Positions 21,401 to 32,738 of a DNA stretch of 64,000 nt are shown in pieces (within the stretch, counting starts at the first letter, position 1; each line of letters begins with the position of its first letter). Origin of the DNA: Coleophoma eucalyptorum (lineage: Eukaryota; Ascomycota; Leotiomycetes; Helotiales; Dermateaceae); the NCBI GenBank assembly GCA_026120035.1, contig JALRME010000021.1, positions 248,001-312,000 on the forward strand. The letters run 5' to 3'. Below the pieces are notes generated by a model. It worked only from the letters and a program-made list of their open reading frames with translations, did not search any database and was not told the DNA's origin. A program made the position numbers and the translations under genes.

Positions 21401-23713
21401 GATATCCCCTTTCAATTGTTTCCTATCGTCTTTCACGTTAGTATACTGGCTGGATATACCCTGGCGCGAAATACCCAATACCCAATACCATCTCTTGCTT
21501 TTTTTGCTGTGTTTGTTTTCGGGCCTGCTTGATTTTGGAATATTCTTTTGACATTTTCTTTCGTACTGTTCTTTCTCTCCGTATGCTTTCGTTGTTTCTG
21601 CGAGAAAAGGCATGCGGCGCCGTAGGAGAGTTTATCATAGAGTGTGGAGAAGAAAATACCTATTTGTTTAGGTTGTGATACCTGCCTGCCCTGGTTTGCC
21701 AATGGAAAAAAGGTCTATCCCACGTCTAGTGGGTCTCTTTAACTCTGGAAATGAAAAGATCGGTCGGCGGGTTGGATTGATGGAAGGTGCTTGTGCCGGA
21801 GCTGCAGGAAAAGGAAATGGATCATGGATGGAGGCTGGAGTACGTCGGGGCGAGAAACCTCGCTTCTCCAAGAGCGAACATGGCCGTGGTGATGGGGCGG
21901 GGTGGATGGATGGATAGGTGTGCTTATGTAGGCGTCGATGTTATTGATACCCTCCAGCTAGAAAATAGTTTCGAGAGAATGAAAAGCTTTTGTTATCTAG
22001 GATGTGGTGTTTCCTGCTTGTCTTGAGGTTTGCCTGTTCTCGTGACAGAATGTAATAAGGGTTGTAAAGCCTGGAATGGATACAGGAGGATGGTATCAAA
22101 AGAGTCGTGCCGGGAGACTGGGCACCATATTAGATCCAAAGGCAGGAAACTATGTACATGGCCGAATGCTATCCCCTAGGGATGGATACAGAATACTCGA
22201 AGGACAAGAGCTAGTAAGCTTGATCGTTCTTATATCGACAAAGCAACAACAACCTATGTGCCAAGCCGTCAGTACTTTCCACATCTTAATGATACCGGTA
22301 CATAATAAAGACCCAACCGACACCCGTCCCGTCCGGATCGACTGCGCCTCTCTTTCATTATTGCTTCTTTAGTTACCACCTTCTACCATCCACTGTTTTT
22401 CATTGTTGCGATCGGTCTCTTGCACCGTTTGTGTCTTTATCTTCCATAGATGGGTAGGTATCCTTGCTGGCTTAATCTTGGTTCTGATCATTAGTTTCTT
22501 GACTTTGAAGGACGAAGGTAGAGCATGCTTAAGAGATCAAGGCAGTTCCTACCCGTATTCCAATCTCATTCAATGGCCGAAGCGGGAAAGTTGTACCTTC
22601 AATAACATCCTAGTCTATCTTTGTACGCTTTCAAGTGACTGTAAAAATAACCTAGGAGCATCGGGGAACAGGTTCGGATCACCATCGTCGTTCTTCTCAG
22701 GAACCTCTGTCCGGTTCCTGCTTCTTACTCGTTAGTGGTGGCCCGCCAGGAAGAGACAAGCGAGCAAAGCTCCCTCGTTTCGAAGAAGCTTCATCGTACG
22801 TCCAAGCACATCCGATGATCCAACACCCACAACCCACACGTTATCTGATTTTGTTCCCTCTCCAACTTGTTTCACGGGCTGTGGGCAGCCTCACGGCGAG
22901 AAGTACTTGGGAAAGCCCGGTTTCTGCCCGCTTCGATTTCCGAAAAGGGTCATAAACGCGAAAATGGGTATTGGTAGAACTGGTTCCAACCCTGTTTTCT
23001 CCCTCCCGAGGCTCTTCCTCGTCTTTTCCCGTCTTTCGAGTTTCCCCTTCTGTTTGGCCTGATCTGCTACTGCTTCTTGAGATCGACCTTGAGCAGATAA
23101 GGTGCGGCTATATCGCAAGTTTCCTCGTTCCAAACCGGTTCCTTCGGACTGTCGCTACTCTTTCGAGTGAAAACAGCGAATACATTCAGAACAGACGTCT
23201 CGGACCTGTTCGTTTTCGCACACTTTTCCGAGGCTGCTTTTGGCTCGATGGATTGGCAGAAATGCTGGGCATCTGCTAAAGAAGTACGGGAGGCAGAAGA
23301 TGGGACGAGACACATCGTGGAGTACTTGGAAGCCGGAGTTCTCAAAAGGGAATTTTCGCGAGTCCTGAAATGCGTCTGGTTTGGGACGCATGTCTCTCCT
23401 ACCTGGTCTTTGAGTCTAATATAGTCTTGTTTAAGGCAAGGCCACTTATGCTACATACAATACCAAACCTAGGCCCATGCCATACTCATACATAGCTCCT
23501 CTTGAGCGGATCCATAGGCCTCGGGCTCCTATATAGATATATGCATTCGTGGTTGTATGCAAAGTAGTTATAGCAGCCAAAATCCACTCGTTAGTGGTCC
23601 TACTCGTACTCTTTCTCCCTTTTTCAACATCTACTTGCTGTTCATTCGTCCAATAGTCTCCTTCCCGTCCGTATTGGGTCTTTGCTCTCACCGGTTACGA
23701 AAAGATCGCAGTC
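21401..23713. other. Long intergenic region, KH gene to cutinase
   Basis: About 2.3 kb. The left part should hold the KH gene 3' UTR. I found only short unsupported open frames, no RNA gene and no clear repeat. The last 150 bp before the cutinase start are pyrimidine-rich. Confidence 0.5.
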
Positions 23714-24718
23714 ATGAAATACTCAATAGCCCTGATGGCCTTGAGCCTCAGCACGCTCTCCCTAGCTGCTCAAACTACACATCCATACCATCGCTTTGTC
23801 TTCAAGCGAGAAAACTCCACATCTACCAATGAGACAAGTTCAACGGGTTCAACGACGGGCTCAACCGGTACCACGAGCAGCAGCAACAGCAGCAGTAATG
23901 CGGCATGCGTGCCTTCAGGCGCCGTGCACATGATTGTAGCACGCGCATCCACTGAAGGACCAGGTGAAGGAATCATTGGGGCCGTAGCCACGAGTGTGAA
24001 GGCAATGGTGCCCGGCTCCGACTCAGAAGCAGTCGATTACCCAGCCACTCTCACAAATTACACAACCTCCGAACCCTCAGGCGTAGCAGCGATGCAGAAG
24101 TTGATTGAGGACTACGCAACGCGGTGCCCAGACTCAAAGATGGCCCTGCTGGGATACTCGCAAGGCGCGCAGGTAGCAGGAGATGTGATGTGCGGAACGA
24201 GCGAGCAGGGCTTTACTGCCACACCTGCTCTGTCTACAGAATTAAGGAAGAACAGTTCGTGGTCCCTTTATTCCCATACCTGTCTTTTTTGTCTTTTTGC
24301 TCCTCGGAATATTTCTAATTTTGTAAACAAAACAGTCATAGCTGTAGTCCAAATGGGTGATCCCACCCACATGCCCAACCTCGCTCAGGATGTAGGCAAC
24401 TCCACCAAAACCGGCATCTTCCCCCGCAAGGACCTGGCATCATGCGGTTCTCTAGCCGACGTCACACAGTCATACTGCAACAGTGGTGACCGATTCTGTG
24501 ACAGTGGAGACAGCATCCCCGTGCATTTATCATACATCCAAGTCTTCGGGTCGACGGCAGCGCAGTTCGTTGTCAACCAGGTCAGCGGGAACACCACGGC
24601 CAGGGCGTCGACGGGTACTCAGAAGGGAGGCAGCAGCATTTCAGAATCAACTTCCCCACGGGTTTCCAAAGCTGGATTGGTGAGCTTCGTCGCAGTGGTG
24701 GGCGCGCTATTGATGTAG
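23714..24718 (+). CDS. Cutinase-family (CE5) secreted esterase with GPI-type tail
   Basis: Two exons, 23714-24254 and 24336-24718, giving 307 residues; the 81-nt intron starts GTTCGT and is a stop-free multiple of three. A signal peptide covers about residues 1-19 (MKYSIALMALSLSTLSLAA). A Ser/Thr/Asn-rich linker follows, then the alpha/beta-hydrolase domain with IVARASTEGPG (oxyanion region), GYSQGAQ with nucleophile Ser149, and FCDSGDSIPVHLSY carrying the expected Asp and His. Cys residues in AACVPSG, TRCPDS, VMCGT and CDSGD fit the family disulfides. The C-terminus has a Ser-rich spacer and a hydrophobic end (AGLVSFVAVVGALLM), as in GPI-anchored proteins. Cutin, acetylxylan or another ester could be the substrate. 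Confidence 0.88.
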   Translation: MKYSIALMALSLSTLSLAAQTTHPYHRFVFKRENSTSTNETSSTGSTTGSTGTTSSSNSSSNAACVPSGAVHMIVARASTEGPGEGIIGAVATSVKAMVPGSDSEAVDYPATLTNYTTSEPSGVAAMQKLIEDYATRCPDSKMALLGYSQGAQVAGDVMCGTSEQGFTATPALSTELRKNSSWSLYSHTCLFCLFAPRNISNFVNKTVIAVVQMGDPTHMPNLAQDVGNSTKTGIFPRKDLASCGSLADVTQSYCNSGDRFCDSGDSIPVHLSYIQVFGSTAAQFVVNQVSGNTTARASTGTQKGGSSISESTSPRVSKAGLVSFVAVVGALLM

Positions 24719-25693
24719 AGGAGCAGTGGATGCTTTGGAGGCGACGTGATGTGTTATTGATTGGATGCTCTTCCCCAGGAGAAGCTATGATACCTTGATC
24801 TGTGCAAGCATGCATATGCATGGGTTCAGATTTTTTGATGAAAAGGAGCATTTTGGCGAGCATTTTGCCGACGAAAAATAATATATATCTGCTGGGCGAT
24901 TGGTTTAGCATATGTGAAAAACGCATCATAATAGAAATTAACGGGATATACATAACCGTGGCAATGCGATTTTCACATTCTAGGTGAGGAAATTGAACTG
25001 CTACCCTTGAGGAACCAAAGCTTGGGTACTACCTATCCTTGACAAATAGCCTATGACCTAATAGCAAAGCAGCAATCCGTTAATTCCTTCCCGGGGAGGA
25101 GGAGGGAAGGCAAGAGTAAATCCTTGAAGGAGTATCAGTGTTAACCAATAGAGACAGACAGGATCCTGACCGTCTCGGCGGTATCACTGCTTAAGCTTGG
25201 TTCGATCTATGAAGGATTATTGGTGGTCCAGATAGAAAACCTCGCAAACGTCAAGGCAGTATCCGTTTGTTCTTAGTCACCACTACGAGTATAACAACCT
25301 CTAGGAAGTATAACCGCGGTTTATCAGATGACCTCAAGACAATATAAATTCCTTCCTAACGTTTGTGTATTGGAAATGCTATTCGACAATTTGCCGACAC
25401 ATAAATTCCAAGTCCAGGCATAGTATAAAGATTAAGACATATCAACCATTGACCATCGCCTAATCAACGGCTTATCAGGGGCTTGAGGAATTATCTCAGT
25501 TCTGCAGTGCTGTATTTGAGAATGAAAAAAAGAAAGGTATTAATTTGTATCGCATTGAGAACAGGCTCCGTATAAAATACGCTCGAGGGTAACAGCATTA
25601 TAATGCAATGCCCGGAATAACAACCGAACAGGTACAAGCTAGTAGAAGGTGCTCATGGCATTTGCCATGATAGTAAAAAGAGGCCTCTAGCTC
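24719..25693. other. Intergenic, convergent 3' regions
   Basis: 975 bp, AT-rich, between convergent genes. It contains two short perfect dyads, at 24809-24822 (CATGCATATGCATG) and 25653-25670. No gene is supportable. Confidence 0.5.
25653..25670 (-). other. Short inverted repeat just past the orphan gene stop
   Basis: Arms TCATGGCA and TGCCATGA, 8 bp each with a 2-nt spacer, lie 23 bp beyond the stop codon of the minus-strand orphan gene. They could form a small hairpin in its 3' UTR. Function is not known. Confidence 0.5.
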
Positions 25694-27452
25694 CTAGGTA
25701 ACAGACTGTAACTCCATATGATCGTCCCAAAGAGAATTGAAAAACAAGTCATCAGTCTGATAAAGAGTTGGACTGTCAACATTATCATTGACAATTTCCG
25801 GAGTCTCATTACCACACATTTTTACACTGGAACCGCACGGTTCATATTGGCTTTCGTGAGTAATACTCGTATTCTGGACATGATTGGAGGCATTTGAAGT
25901 TCCACTAAAGTAGGCCGAATCAGCTGGGGCTCGAATTTCATGGGAACGCTGCTCAGCGCTTGTTCTCTGCCTCTTGTCGGGATAAAAAGGCTCAGAAGTA
26001 CTTGTTTCCAGGTCATTAAGCTGGGCACTTCGAGCTGCGATAATCCTTCCTGGGTCTGTCATTCTACTTTTCAGCTCTTCCTCCTGCTTAAAAAGCTCAT
26101 TGACGCTCTGCTGTAAATCATGGATGTTTATCTTCTCAGTAGAGACAATCGAGTTAAAATCCGCCAATCTCGAGTGCGGGACATTTTCAACACCTTGAGA
26201 TTGATAACCATCAAACCCCTGGATCCTCGGGTATTCCGTCTTCACCTCAGCATTCTCTATAGACAGAATCTGAACCATCTCTCGACCTCGCTCAAGCTGT
26301 AATGACAAATACTCCACGTGAGCTTGAAATTCCCTTCGCTCTTGTCGTAAAGTACGATTTAAGTCAATCTGCTCCTTAAGGTCATCGCTTAATTCTCTAT
26401 ACTTATTGAGGTACTCCTCTGTGGATGATATCAGCTGCGTCTCAAGTTCTATTACTCGGGTATCACGATTGGTAGCTTCTCCTTCAAGTGCCTGGATTTT
26501 GGTACTCATTGCTTGAAGTGCCGCAGGCATATCGACAGCAGCAGCAGTGGTTGAAATACCTGTCATCGTCAACTTCAGGTCCTAGGCATATACTAAAAGA
26601 CCTTGGGAAATGATATTCAAGGCTGACCTGGCGTATTAGATGGACCAGAGGATTCGTTGGCGGATGAAACTGATAGAGAAGAGGGGGGGTTTGATGATAA
26701 CTCTCCACAATCGTCCTTTAAGGTCTGGCCATGGACATGGGAAGGCGAATCAGTGATTGAGTTGTCATGTTCTTGACGAGAATACCAAGTACGAGATCTC
26801 AAGGCAACACCACTCCGATCTAATGCGATCCGAACATTCTCGCGGCTAAAAAATGTCAGTTTGTGGTTTCGCTGCTATAACCTAACAATGTCATGAGGAA
26901 ATTTGGATGTAAGATAAGGGCAATAACAGAAAGGAGACCAGATTTTCGAGCTCACATTAGGTAAATTCCGGTAGTCCTCTTGACGATACCAATCAAATCG
27001 ACTAGAGTCTGAGGTCCGTGATCGACTCCATTAGCATCCTGATAACCGACCTCGTATAAAGGCCTCAGTTCAGGCGTAATAAGCTTCAACAGGAATTCCC
27101 GAATTTTGGCCTTGCCTTTTGTCAGTTTCCTAGTCCAGGGAAATTTGGCAGATACCAATTCCCATTTATCCCACGCACTCCACAACTTGTCGTGCGTTTG
27201 GGGTGTAAACTCAAACACATCTTGAGTTCTCAGTAGGACCGCGTTAATATCAGTAATGCAAAAACCATCAGTAGCAAGTGCAAGCAGTGGACCTGCCCAT
27301 GGGCGTTCTAGTTGGTGCAAGGCGGCAATACCTGCAAAAGATTCCCTCTTTTGTGCCCCACCACTTTCAATGCCTCCCATCTCACGCACAGCCTTGATTT
27401 GTGCGAGGATTGTCAACGGCCGAACCTTGTTATCTGAAGTCGGAGTAGCCAT
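25694..27452 (-). CDS. Orphan protein with C-terminal coiled coil
   Basis: Three exons, 27452-26956, 26845-26628 and 26559-25694, join in frame to 526 residues. I do not recognise it. Residues 1-165 look globular and mostly helical (LTILAQIKAVREMGG, LLALATDGFCITDINAVLL, KLWSAWDKWELV). Residues about 195-238 are Ser/Pro-rich linker. Residues about 250-335 form a strong coiled coil (IQALEGEATNRDTRVIELET and on), and the tail is polar with a small basic patch (PDKRQRTS). The second intron uses an acceptor 21 nt inside what otherwise looks like an independent reading frame; only GATGACAG joins exons 2 and 3 in frame. Start chosen at the first ATG in the frame (MATPTSDNK). Alternative reading: two separate genes, which I consider less likely. 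Confidence 0.68.
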
Positions 27453-28231
27453 AGCGAAATGACAATGTGACTTTGGGACCAAGGATTGCGATGGAAGGCT
27501 GCGGATACTAGTAAGTATCCCTGTGTGCTATATGTAAATTGTTAGTAACGCCTTGCAAGAAATGGGGTGGAACAAAAATAACCACCAAGCTGAATATCTG
27601 CTGGCTTGTGAATACAAAGCTGAAGATGAACGAATAGTGGATAATGCAATACTAGACAACCTACAGATAGAGAGGTTGAGTAAAATAGTATAATACTGAT
27701 GGTGGATTGATGAAAAAGTGGGAAATAAGTCAAGGAGCTCTTGGGTACAAGGTACAGCCAAGGTCATCAGCTGTATTAAAAAGGAAAGAACTACAGAACA
27801 CACACCCCAAACTTGCCAGTGCTCTATACCATGCCCTAGGACCGCTCCAAGACCAGCAAGTAACACCGCCAGTAATGATTAAATTTATATGAAAAGGTAG
27901 CGATGCCATGATGCTGCAAAGACTTAACACTATTGCAATTCTAAAGTACACTCAGTGGTTCAGAACCAAGGACTGTAACGCATCATTGTAGTATCTGTAA
28001 CCAAGCTGGCCCAACCAATGATGGCAGTATTTAAACCAATACCCAGAGATACAGGTTATATCCAGATGATTTCTCAGCTCCCCAAGTGCTTGGTAAAATG
28101 TCAAAACCGCCCTTGATTAATGTTCACTAAGTTTGCCAACCATATCCAGATCTTACAAAAGCTGTCACCTCATTCCTAGCACACGTTTATATTCTCGTTT
28201 AACAAGTTTCGGCTCAAAAATCACAAACCAT
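27453..28231. other. Intergenic, upstream of the orphan gene and tRNA
   Basis: 779 bp without a supportable gene; several short open frames have no splice or domain support. Confidence 0.45.
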
Positions 28232-28339
28232 GTCTCTATGGCTCAGTTGGCTAGAGCGCGAGTCTCATATTTCACATATGAATTTGGAGTCAACTCCGAA
28301 GTAATCTCGAGGTCCTGAGTTCGAGCCTCAGTAGGGACA
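28232..28339 (+). tRNA. tRNA-Met (CAT), intron-containing, elongator type
   Basis: The acceptor arms GTCTCTA (28232-28238) and TAGGGAC (28332-28338) pair at all seven positions with one G-T. The D arm is GCTC...GAGC, the T arm CTGAG-TTCGAGC-CTCAG, and the discriminator base is A at 28339. The anticodon CAT is at 28266-28268. A 34-nt intron (28270-28303) sits at the canonical place one base after the anticodon. The T/T mismatch at positions 31-39 is also seen in yeast elongator tRNA-Met. A standard TTCGA T loop argues against the initiator tRNA. Internal A and B boxes are intact, and a T-rich terminator (TTTTCTTTTT) follows. Confidence 0.92.
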
Positions 28340-28735
28340 ATGTTTTCTTTTTCTTCTTTCTTTCCTTTTTTACATCTCGGCTCTCTATAGTCTCTGCACA
28401 GCCCTTCATTGCGCTGCCATCCATGGTGGGAGCACATGGCAGATTCTCCATTGTTAACAATCCGTGATCAAGGCTCAGAAGTGAATGAAAGTGTGTGATG
28501 CCAAGCCTTTTTTTAGCGATGCATGCAAATAAGGGCGAGGGAGTCGGACAGGTTCTGGCGAAGCTGGATGTCTTTCATTTTTGAGTCAATTGGCATTTAG
28601 CCATATCAATTGCAATATCAAAACCATTAGATGCACACTGAAAGAGTACTGAGACCAAAAAGTCGAACTCATCACTGAAGTCAGGTTGTCATCTTTGCTA
28701 TATACTTTATACTCGCTTAAAGCTATCTCCCTCTC
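28340..28735. other. Intergenic, tRNA terminator and esterase 3' region
   Basis: 396 bp. Begins with the T-rich pol III terminator of the tRNA; the rest is featureless to me. Confidence 0.5.
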
Positions 28736-30717
28736 CTAAACCTGCATCGTCACAGCCAACCCCTTCCAAAAAGCACATCTCCCCAACTGTTCCGCCGGTA
28801 CAGCCTCCATAGCCGTTTCGTTGGTCTGCAGCCTCATTCGCATCTGAGAATCGGTATACGGCTCCCAATCGGGCGCCTCGCTGTACTTAAATTTATTCGG
28901 AGTCAAGCTCCGGATAAAGGAAATATAATAGTGCATCACAACCGGCACGACGGGAGCGTTGTACGTCGCAAATGACGCCGCACCAGGTGCGAAGCCAACA
29001 CCAAAGATCGCAGGCGATTCCATGGTGTGGGGGACCCCAAGCCCATTGGCGATGTCGCTTTGGTCTTGAATATTGACACGGTACGACCATACTTTGTTCG
29101 CAGAGAAGTACTGTGCGTACGACTGCAAGATGGTGATTGCGGGACAATTGAATGTGCTCTCGCCATAGGCCTCAGCTGCTGACGGAAAATAAGCAGCGTG
29201 CTTTGCCACGGCTGTCATCAGAGGATACTGGGCGTTAATGTTATCGGTATCGTTTGGCGTGAGGTGTGGATAGTAGTCCAACATGAAAGATGCTACCTCG
29301 GCAGGACTTGTGGCATTTTTGGAAAATGAAGTACCCTCGTCGTTGTCATTCCCAAACATGATAGGCACGTGGATGAACTCGCCGTTCTCGAATGAGAGGT
29401 ATGGATATTTTCGAATCAGATCTCCGTCGATGCAGGGCGTGAAGTAAAAGAGAGTCGCGCTTGTTGCGCCGGGCAAGGCCACGGCGACATTGGCAGCTTG
29501 TAGCACAGAAAAATCTTGTGCTCGGAGACAAGCTAGTTTATCAGTTGCGCCTCCACAATGGGCGAGAGTGGCATAGTTCTCGAACTGGAATTCCAGCTCT
29601 GAGACCTTGGGCTGCGTTGGAAAGAACACAGACTGCCCAATAGCTCCAACGAAGAGCTTGTCATTTCTACCTCCATATGCTGTGAGGTGAAGAGCGACAG
29701 ACCCAGCTCCTGCAGAGACACCTATTTTACTTAGTCGAGACTTCATTATTCTTGAGATAACATCGGTCACTTACCATGAATAACCACATGATCCCGATCG
29801 CCACCAAACTAGAGAATATCAACACGATTCCAAATCCAACAGGAAAGAAAAGCGAAGGCTCAGAATAACACAGTCACTCACCAAATGAATATACTTCTGC
29901 ACCCACTCCATGGCCATCCTCTGGTCTAAGAGCCCTGCATTCAACGCACCGTCCTTTCTAATCTTCTCACTGGCCAAAAACCCCCATGAACTGACACGGT
30001 AGTTCATATTAACAAAAACAATATTATTCTCAGAAGCCTCAATGACTCCAGTGCCGTTGTAGTTAGCGTTAGAATTGGTGTTATAGCCTCCGCCTTGAAT
30101 GTAGAACCAAACAGGGAGCTTGGACGACGGCGTTGCGGTGCTGGGCGCCCATACTGTGGAGATTCTGTCAGGTGATGGAAATGAAGGGATTCTACTATCA
30201 AGAAAATATGCTAGATGTGGAGGGGTTGTTCGACATTGTTGAAAGCAGAGCGTGCACATACCATTGATAAAGAGACAATCCTCAGATTGTGAGGGACTGT
30301 CAGCCGAAGTACCAAGTCCAAAGCAGATATCGCCAAACTGCACACCCCTATCAGCGATCTATCTATGCATCCATCCATGCATATACACCAAAGTATAAAG
30401 TTGCAGAATTAGAAATCAAAAACCAAGAGATTCGTACGTACAGCAGTCGCATCCTGCACTCCACTCGTCACCACAGGCCCCTCAGGTTCCCTCCATCTCA
30501 AATCCCCCACCGGCGGCGCAGCATATCTCATGCCAAGGTACTGACTAACACCATTTCCCAGCACCGTACCCTGATATATGGAATACCCCAAATCCACAAC
30601 CGCACCATCCGTCTGCGGAACCATACCTCCCAACCCCCCTTCATGGTAGCTCAACCACGGCAGTCCCACCACCAGATGCAAAAGGATGAAGACAGTAGCG
30701 GCGATGAAAAGCAGCAT
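28736..30717 (-). CDS. Secreted type-B carboxylesterase/lipase
   Basis: Five exons: 30717-30442, 30337-30262, 30153-29882, 29808-29775 (34 nt) and 29721-28736; 547 residues. The start chosen at 30717 gives a signal peptide or anchor (MLLFIAATVFILLHLVVG). A longer in-frame start at 30897 would bury it behind 60 basic residues. Family landmarks: YLGMRYAAPPVGDLRWREP, EDCLFIN before the second intron, oxyanion-loop IQGGGY, the nucleophile elbow GVSAG with Ser222, and acid and base candidates in NDNDEGTSF and GVPHTMESPAIFG. Such alpha/beta hydrolases (PF00135) cleave carboxyl esters; the substrate is not predictable. The long intron between exons 2 and 3 removes an in-frame decoy region. Confidence 0.88.
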
Positions 30718-32738
30718 CCTCAAGAAATAGAAAGATCTCCGCAACAGGTGGTGGGGAGGAGGGAGCAGGGAGCAGGGCCATGCTGAGGGACTTATAAACA
30801 CGTCCCTGAACCAGCTGCCGCTGCTCCTCGTCTCCTTCTCCCGCTGATGCGGGGGATATCTGCATCTCTTCTTGTTGAAGGATGGGAGTTGACGCATGGT
30901 ATCGCGTGGATCAGTTGATGGTTAGCGGGTGAGCAGGTAGCGAGCGATGATCCGGGAGTTTTTTATTCCACCCCTGCTGTTTGGTTGGCCGGCTGAAATC
31001 GCCTTTGCGTAAGTGAGCAGCAAGTGATTTGATGAGGGAGAGAGTATGTGTGGCGGTAGGGATCTTGGATATGTAGCACGTCTGCTCTACTCTGCTTGCT
31101 TGCTCTGGTCAGAAGGGCCACAGGATCTCTGTGTGATAGCACGTTTATGGAGTCGGTATTTTCGAGCACGGGATGGCCTTCACTAACGGACTGATGTGTA
31201 GGTGTGGTCAGATGAGAAGGCAGATAAGAAGATCGAAAAGAGGTCCTTAGAGAGCAGTGGATGCATGAAGGTTCATAAGACGTGTACATACAGGAATCCC
31301 CTCCCAAGATAGCGATAAAGGGAGGAAAATCCCCCGCCACCTCCAATACATTCCACCGCGAACTCAACGAGGAATTCCATATTCCTGCATCGATTTCCTC
31401 ACAGCAACAAAAATGCCGAAACACCAAACAACAATCGCTTTGTAGATCGTTCTTCCATCATAAAACAATGGGGGCCGTACCGGTGATGACCGACCTTACC
31501 CTGCCTACCCACATATCCCTACAAGAAAGCAAACCGAGTGCGGGGAAACATGACGACAAGTAGGAAGTGGGGTTGTGTTTAGGTTCGGAGAAATATCCCT
31601 TTAGCGACGACGAAGAGAACGGCCTATCTTGTTCGAAAGCTTAAGGAGACTAAGCTTAAACGCTCGCATCCATGGCCAACGGAGAATTGAGGTTGATGGT
31701 TTAAGTGGCTTGAAAAGAGGGGAGATGGCTAGGTATTGAGTTAGAAGTGTACATCCTTGAAGATATATACATCCTCGTGTTAATTGAGTGCTAACAGTGA
31801 AGAGAATGAGAGAAGATCTTACTTGGTTTGCCGGATAAATAGACAATCACCTGCGCGTGGTGTAAGACTGGATAAAATCACCGCAAAGAAAGACATCGAG
31901 CAGAGATTGCTTGCATATTGGCACTTTTCGTACCTTCAGGACTATACTCCAAAGTCCTTTAGCAAGAGATGAATGAATAAACCAGTCCTAATCTCTCGTT
32001 CTTTATCCGTACTGCACTTAAGCGAGCAAGAAGATCGAGGATATATGCATTGTGGGCCACCCAGATCCTCTCCATCTCCTAGTACGTTGCACATGCCTTC
32101 GCCCCAAAAGCCTTAGTCGTTTCAAAGTTTCAATTATTCATATCATTTCAGTCATAAGTCTTAAAACACTCAAACCACCCCTTCCAACCCCATCCCTTTC
32201 CCTCCCCCTTTCCCTTGCACGCTTCAGCCCTACACCCGTTCCCTAGCAAGCAATCCATATCTAGCAAAGTCCCCCAAAAAGATGCCATGCCAAAATGCCA
32301 CGCAAGCATAGGAGATGGGAAGAAAGATGAAAAGGACGTGTAAGTGATCAAAGAGAAAAGAGAAGAGACGCGGAGGGAAGCAAGGAAAGAGATGTACAGG
32401 CAAGGTTCGGACAAGACAAGAGAGAATAAATGAGAGCGCGCTGGCCCGTGTTGTGTCCCTGGACGAATTTCACCGATGCAGATTGCTGAATGTTTTCAGT
32501 TTGCCGATTTCCACCTTTTTCTTCGCTGGCTAGGCAGGGAAAACATGTGTAATTGGATTCGTTGCCATCCTTCTTGTTGCTCTAATTCCATACTTGTTTC
32601 CAAAGACCCGCCTTGCCGAGTCGAGGCAGGGCTATTTCCATTCCCAAAACCCCAAAGGGTCCGCTCCACAATGTTGGTATTCCAAATTCATACTTCTCGG
32701 CTTGTCCCATCTCGAATGTTTCAATCTCAAACAACCGC
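30718..32738. other. Intergenic, esterase upstream and avl9 3' region
   Basis: About 2 kb. No supportable gene, RNA or notable repeat. The right part (about 32150-32230) is C/T-rich. Confidence 0.45.

Noticed and set aside
24809..24822. 14-bp palindrome CATGCATATGCATG as a regulatory dyad
   Set aside because: Low complexity and short enough to arise by chance; no supporting context.
27528..27866. Minus-strand 112-codon hydrophobic frame as a small membrane protein
   Set aside because: No domain, no conserved pattern and it lies in the upstream region of the orphan gene; hydrophobic runs follow from T-rich sequence.
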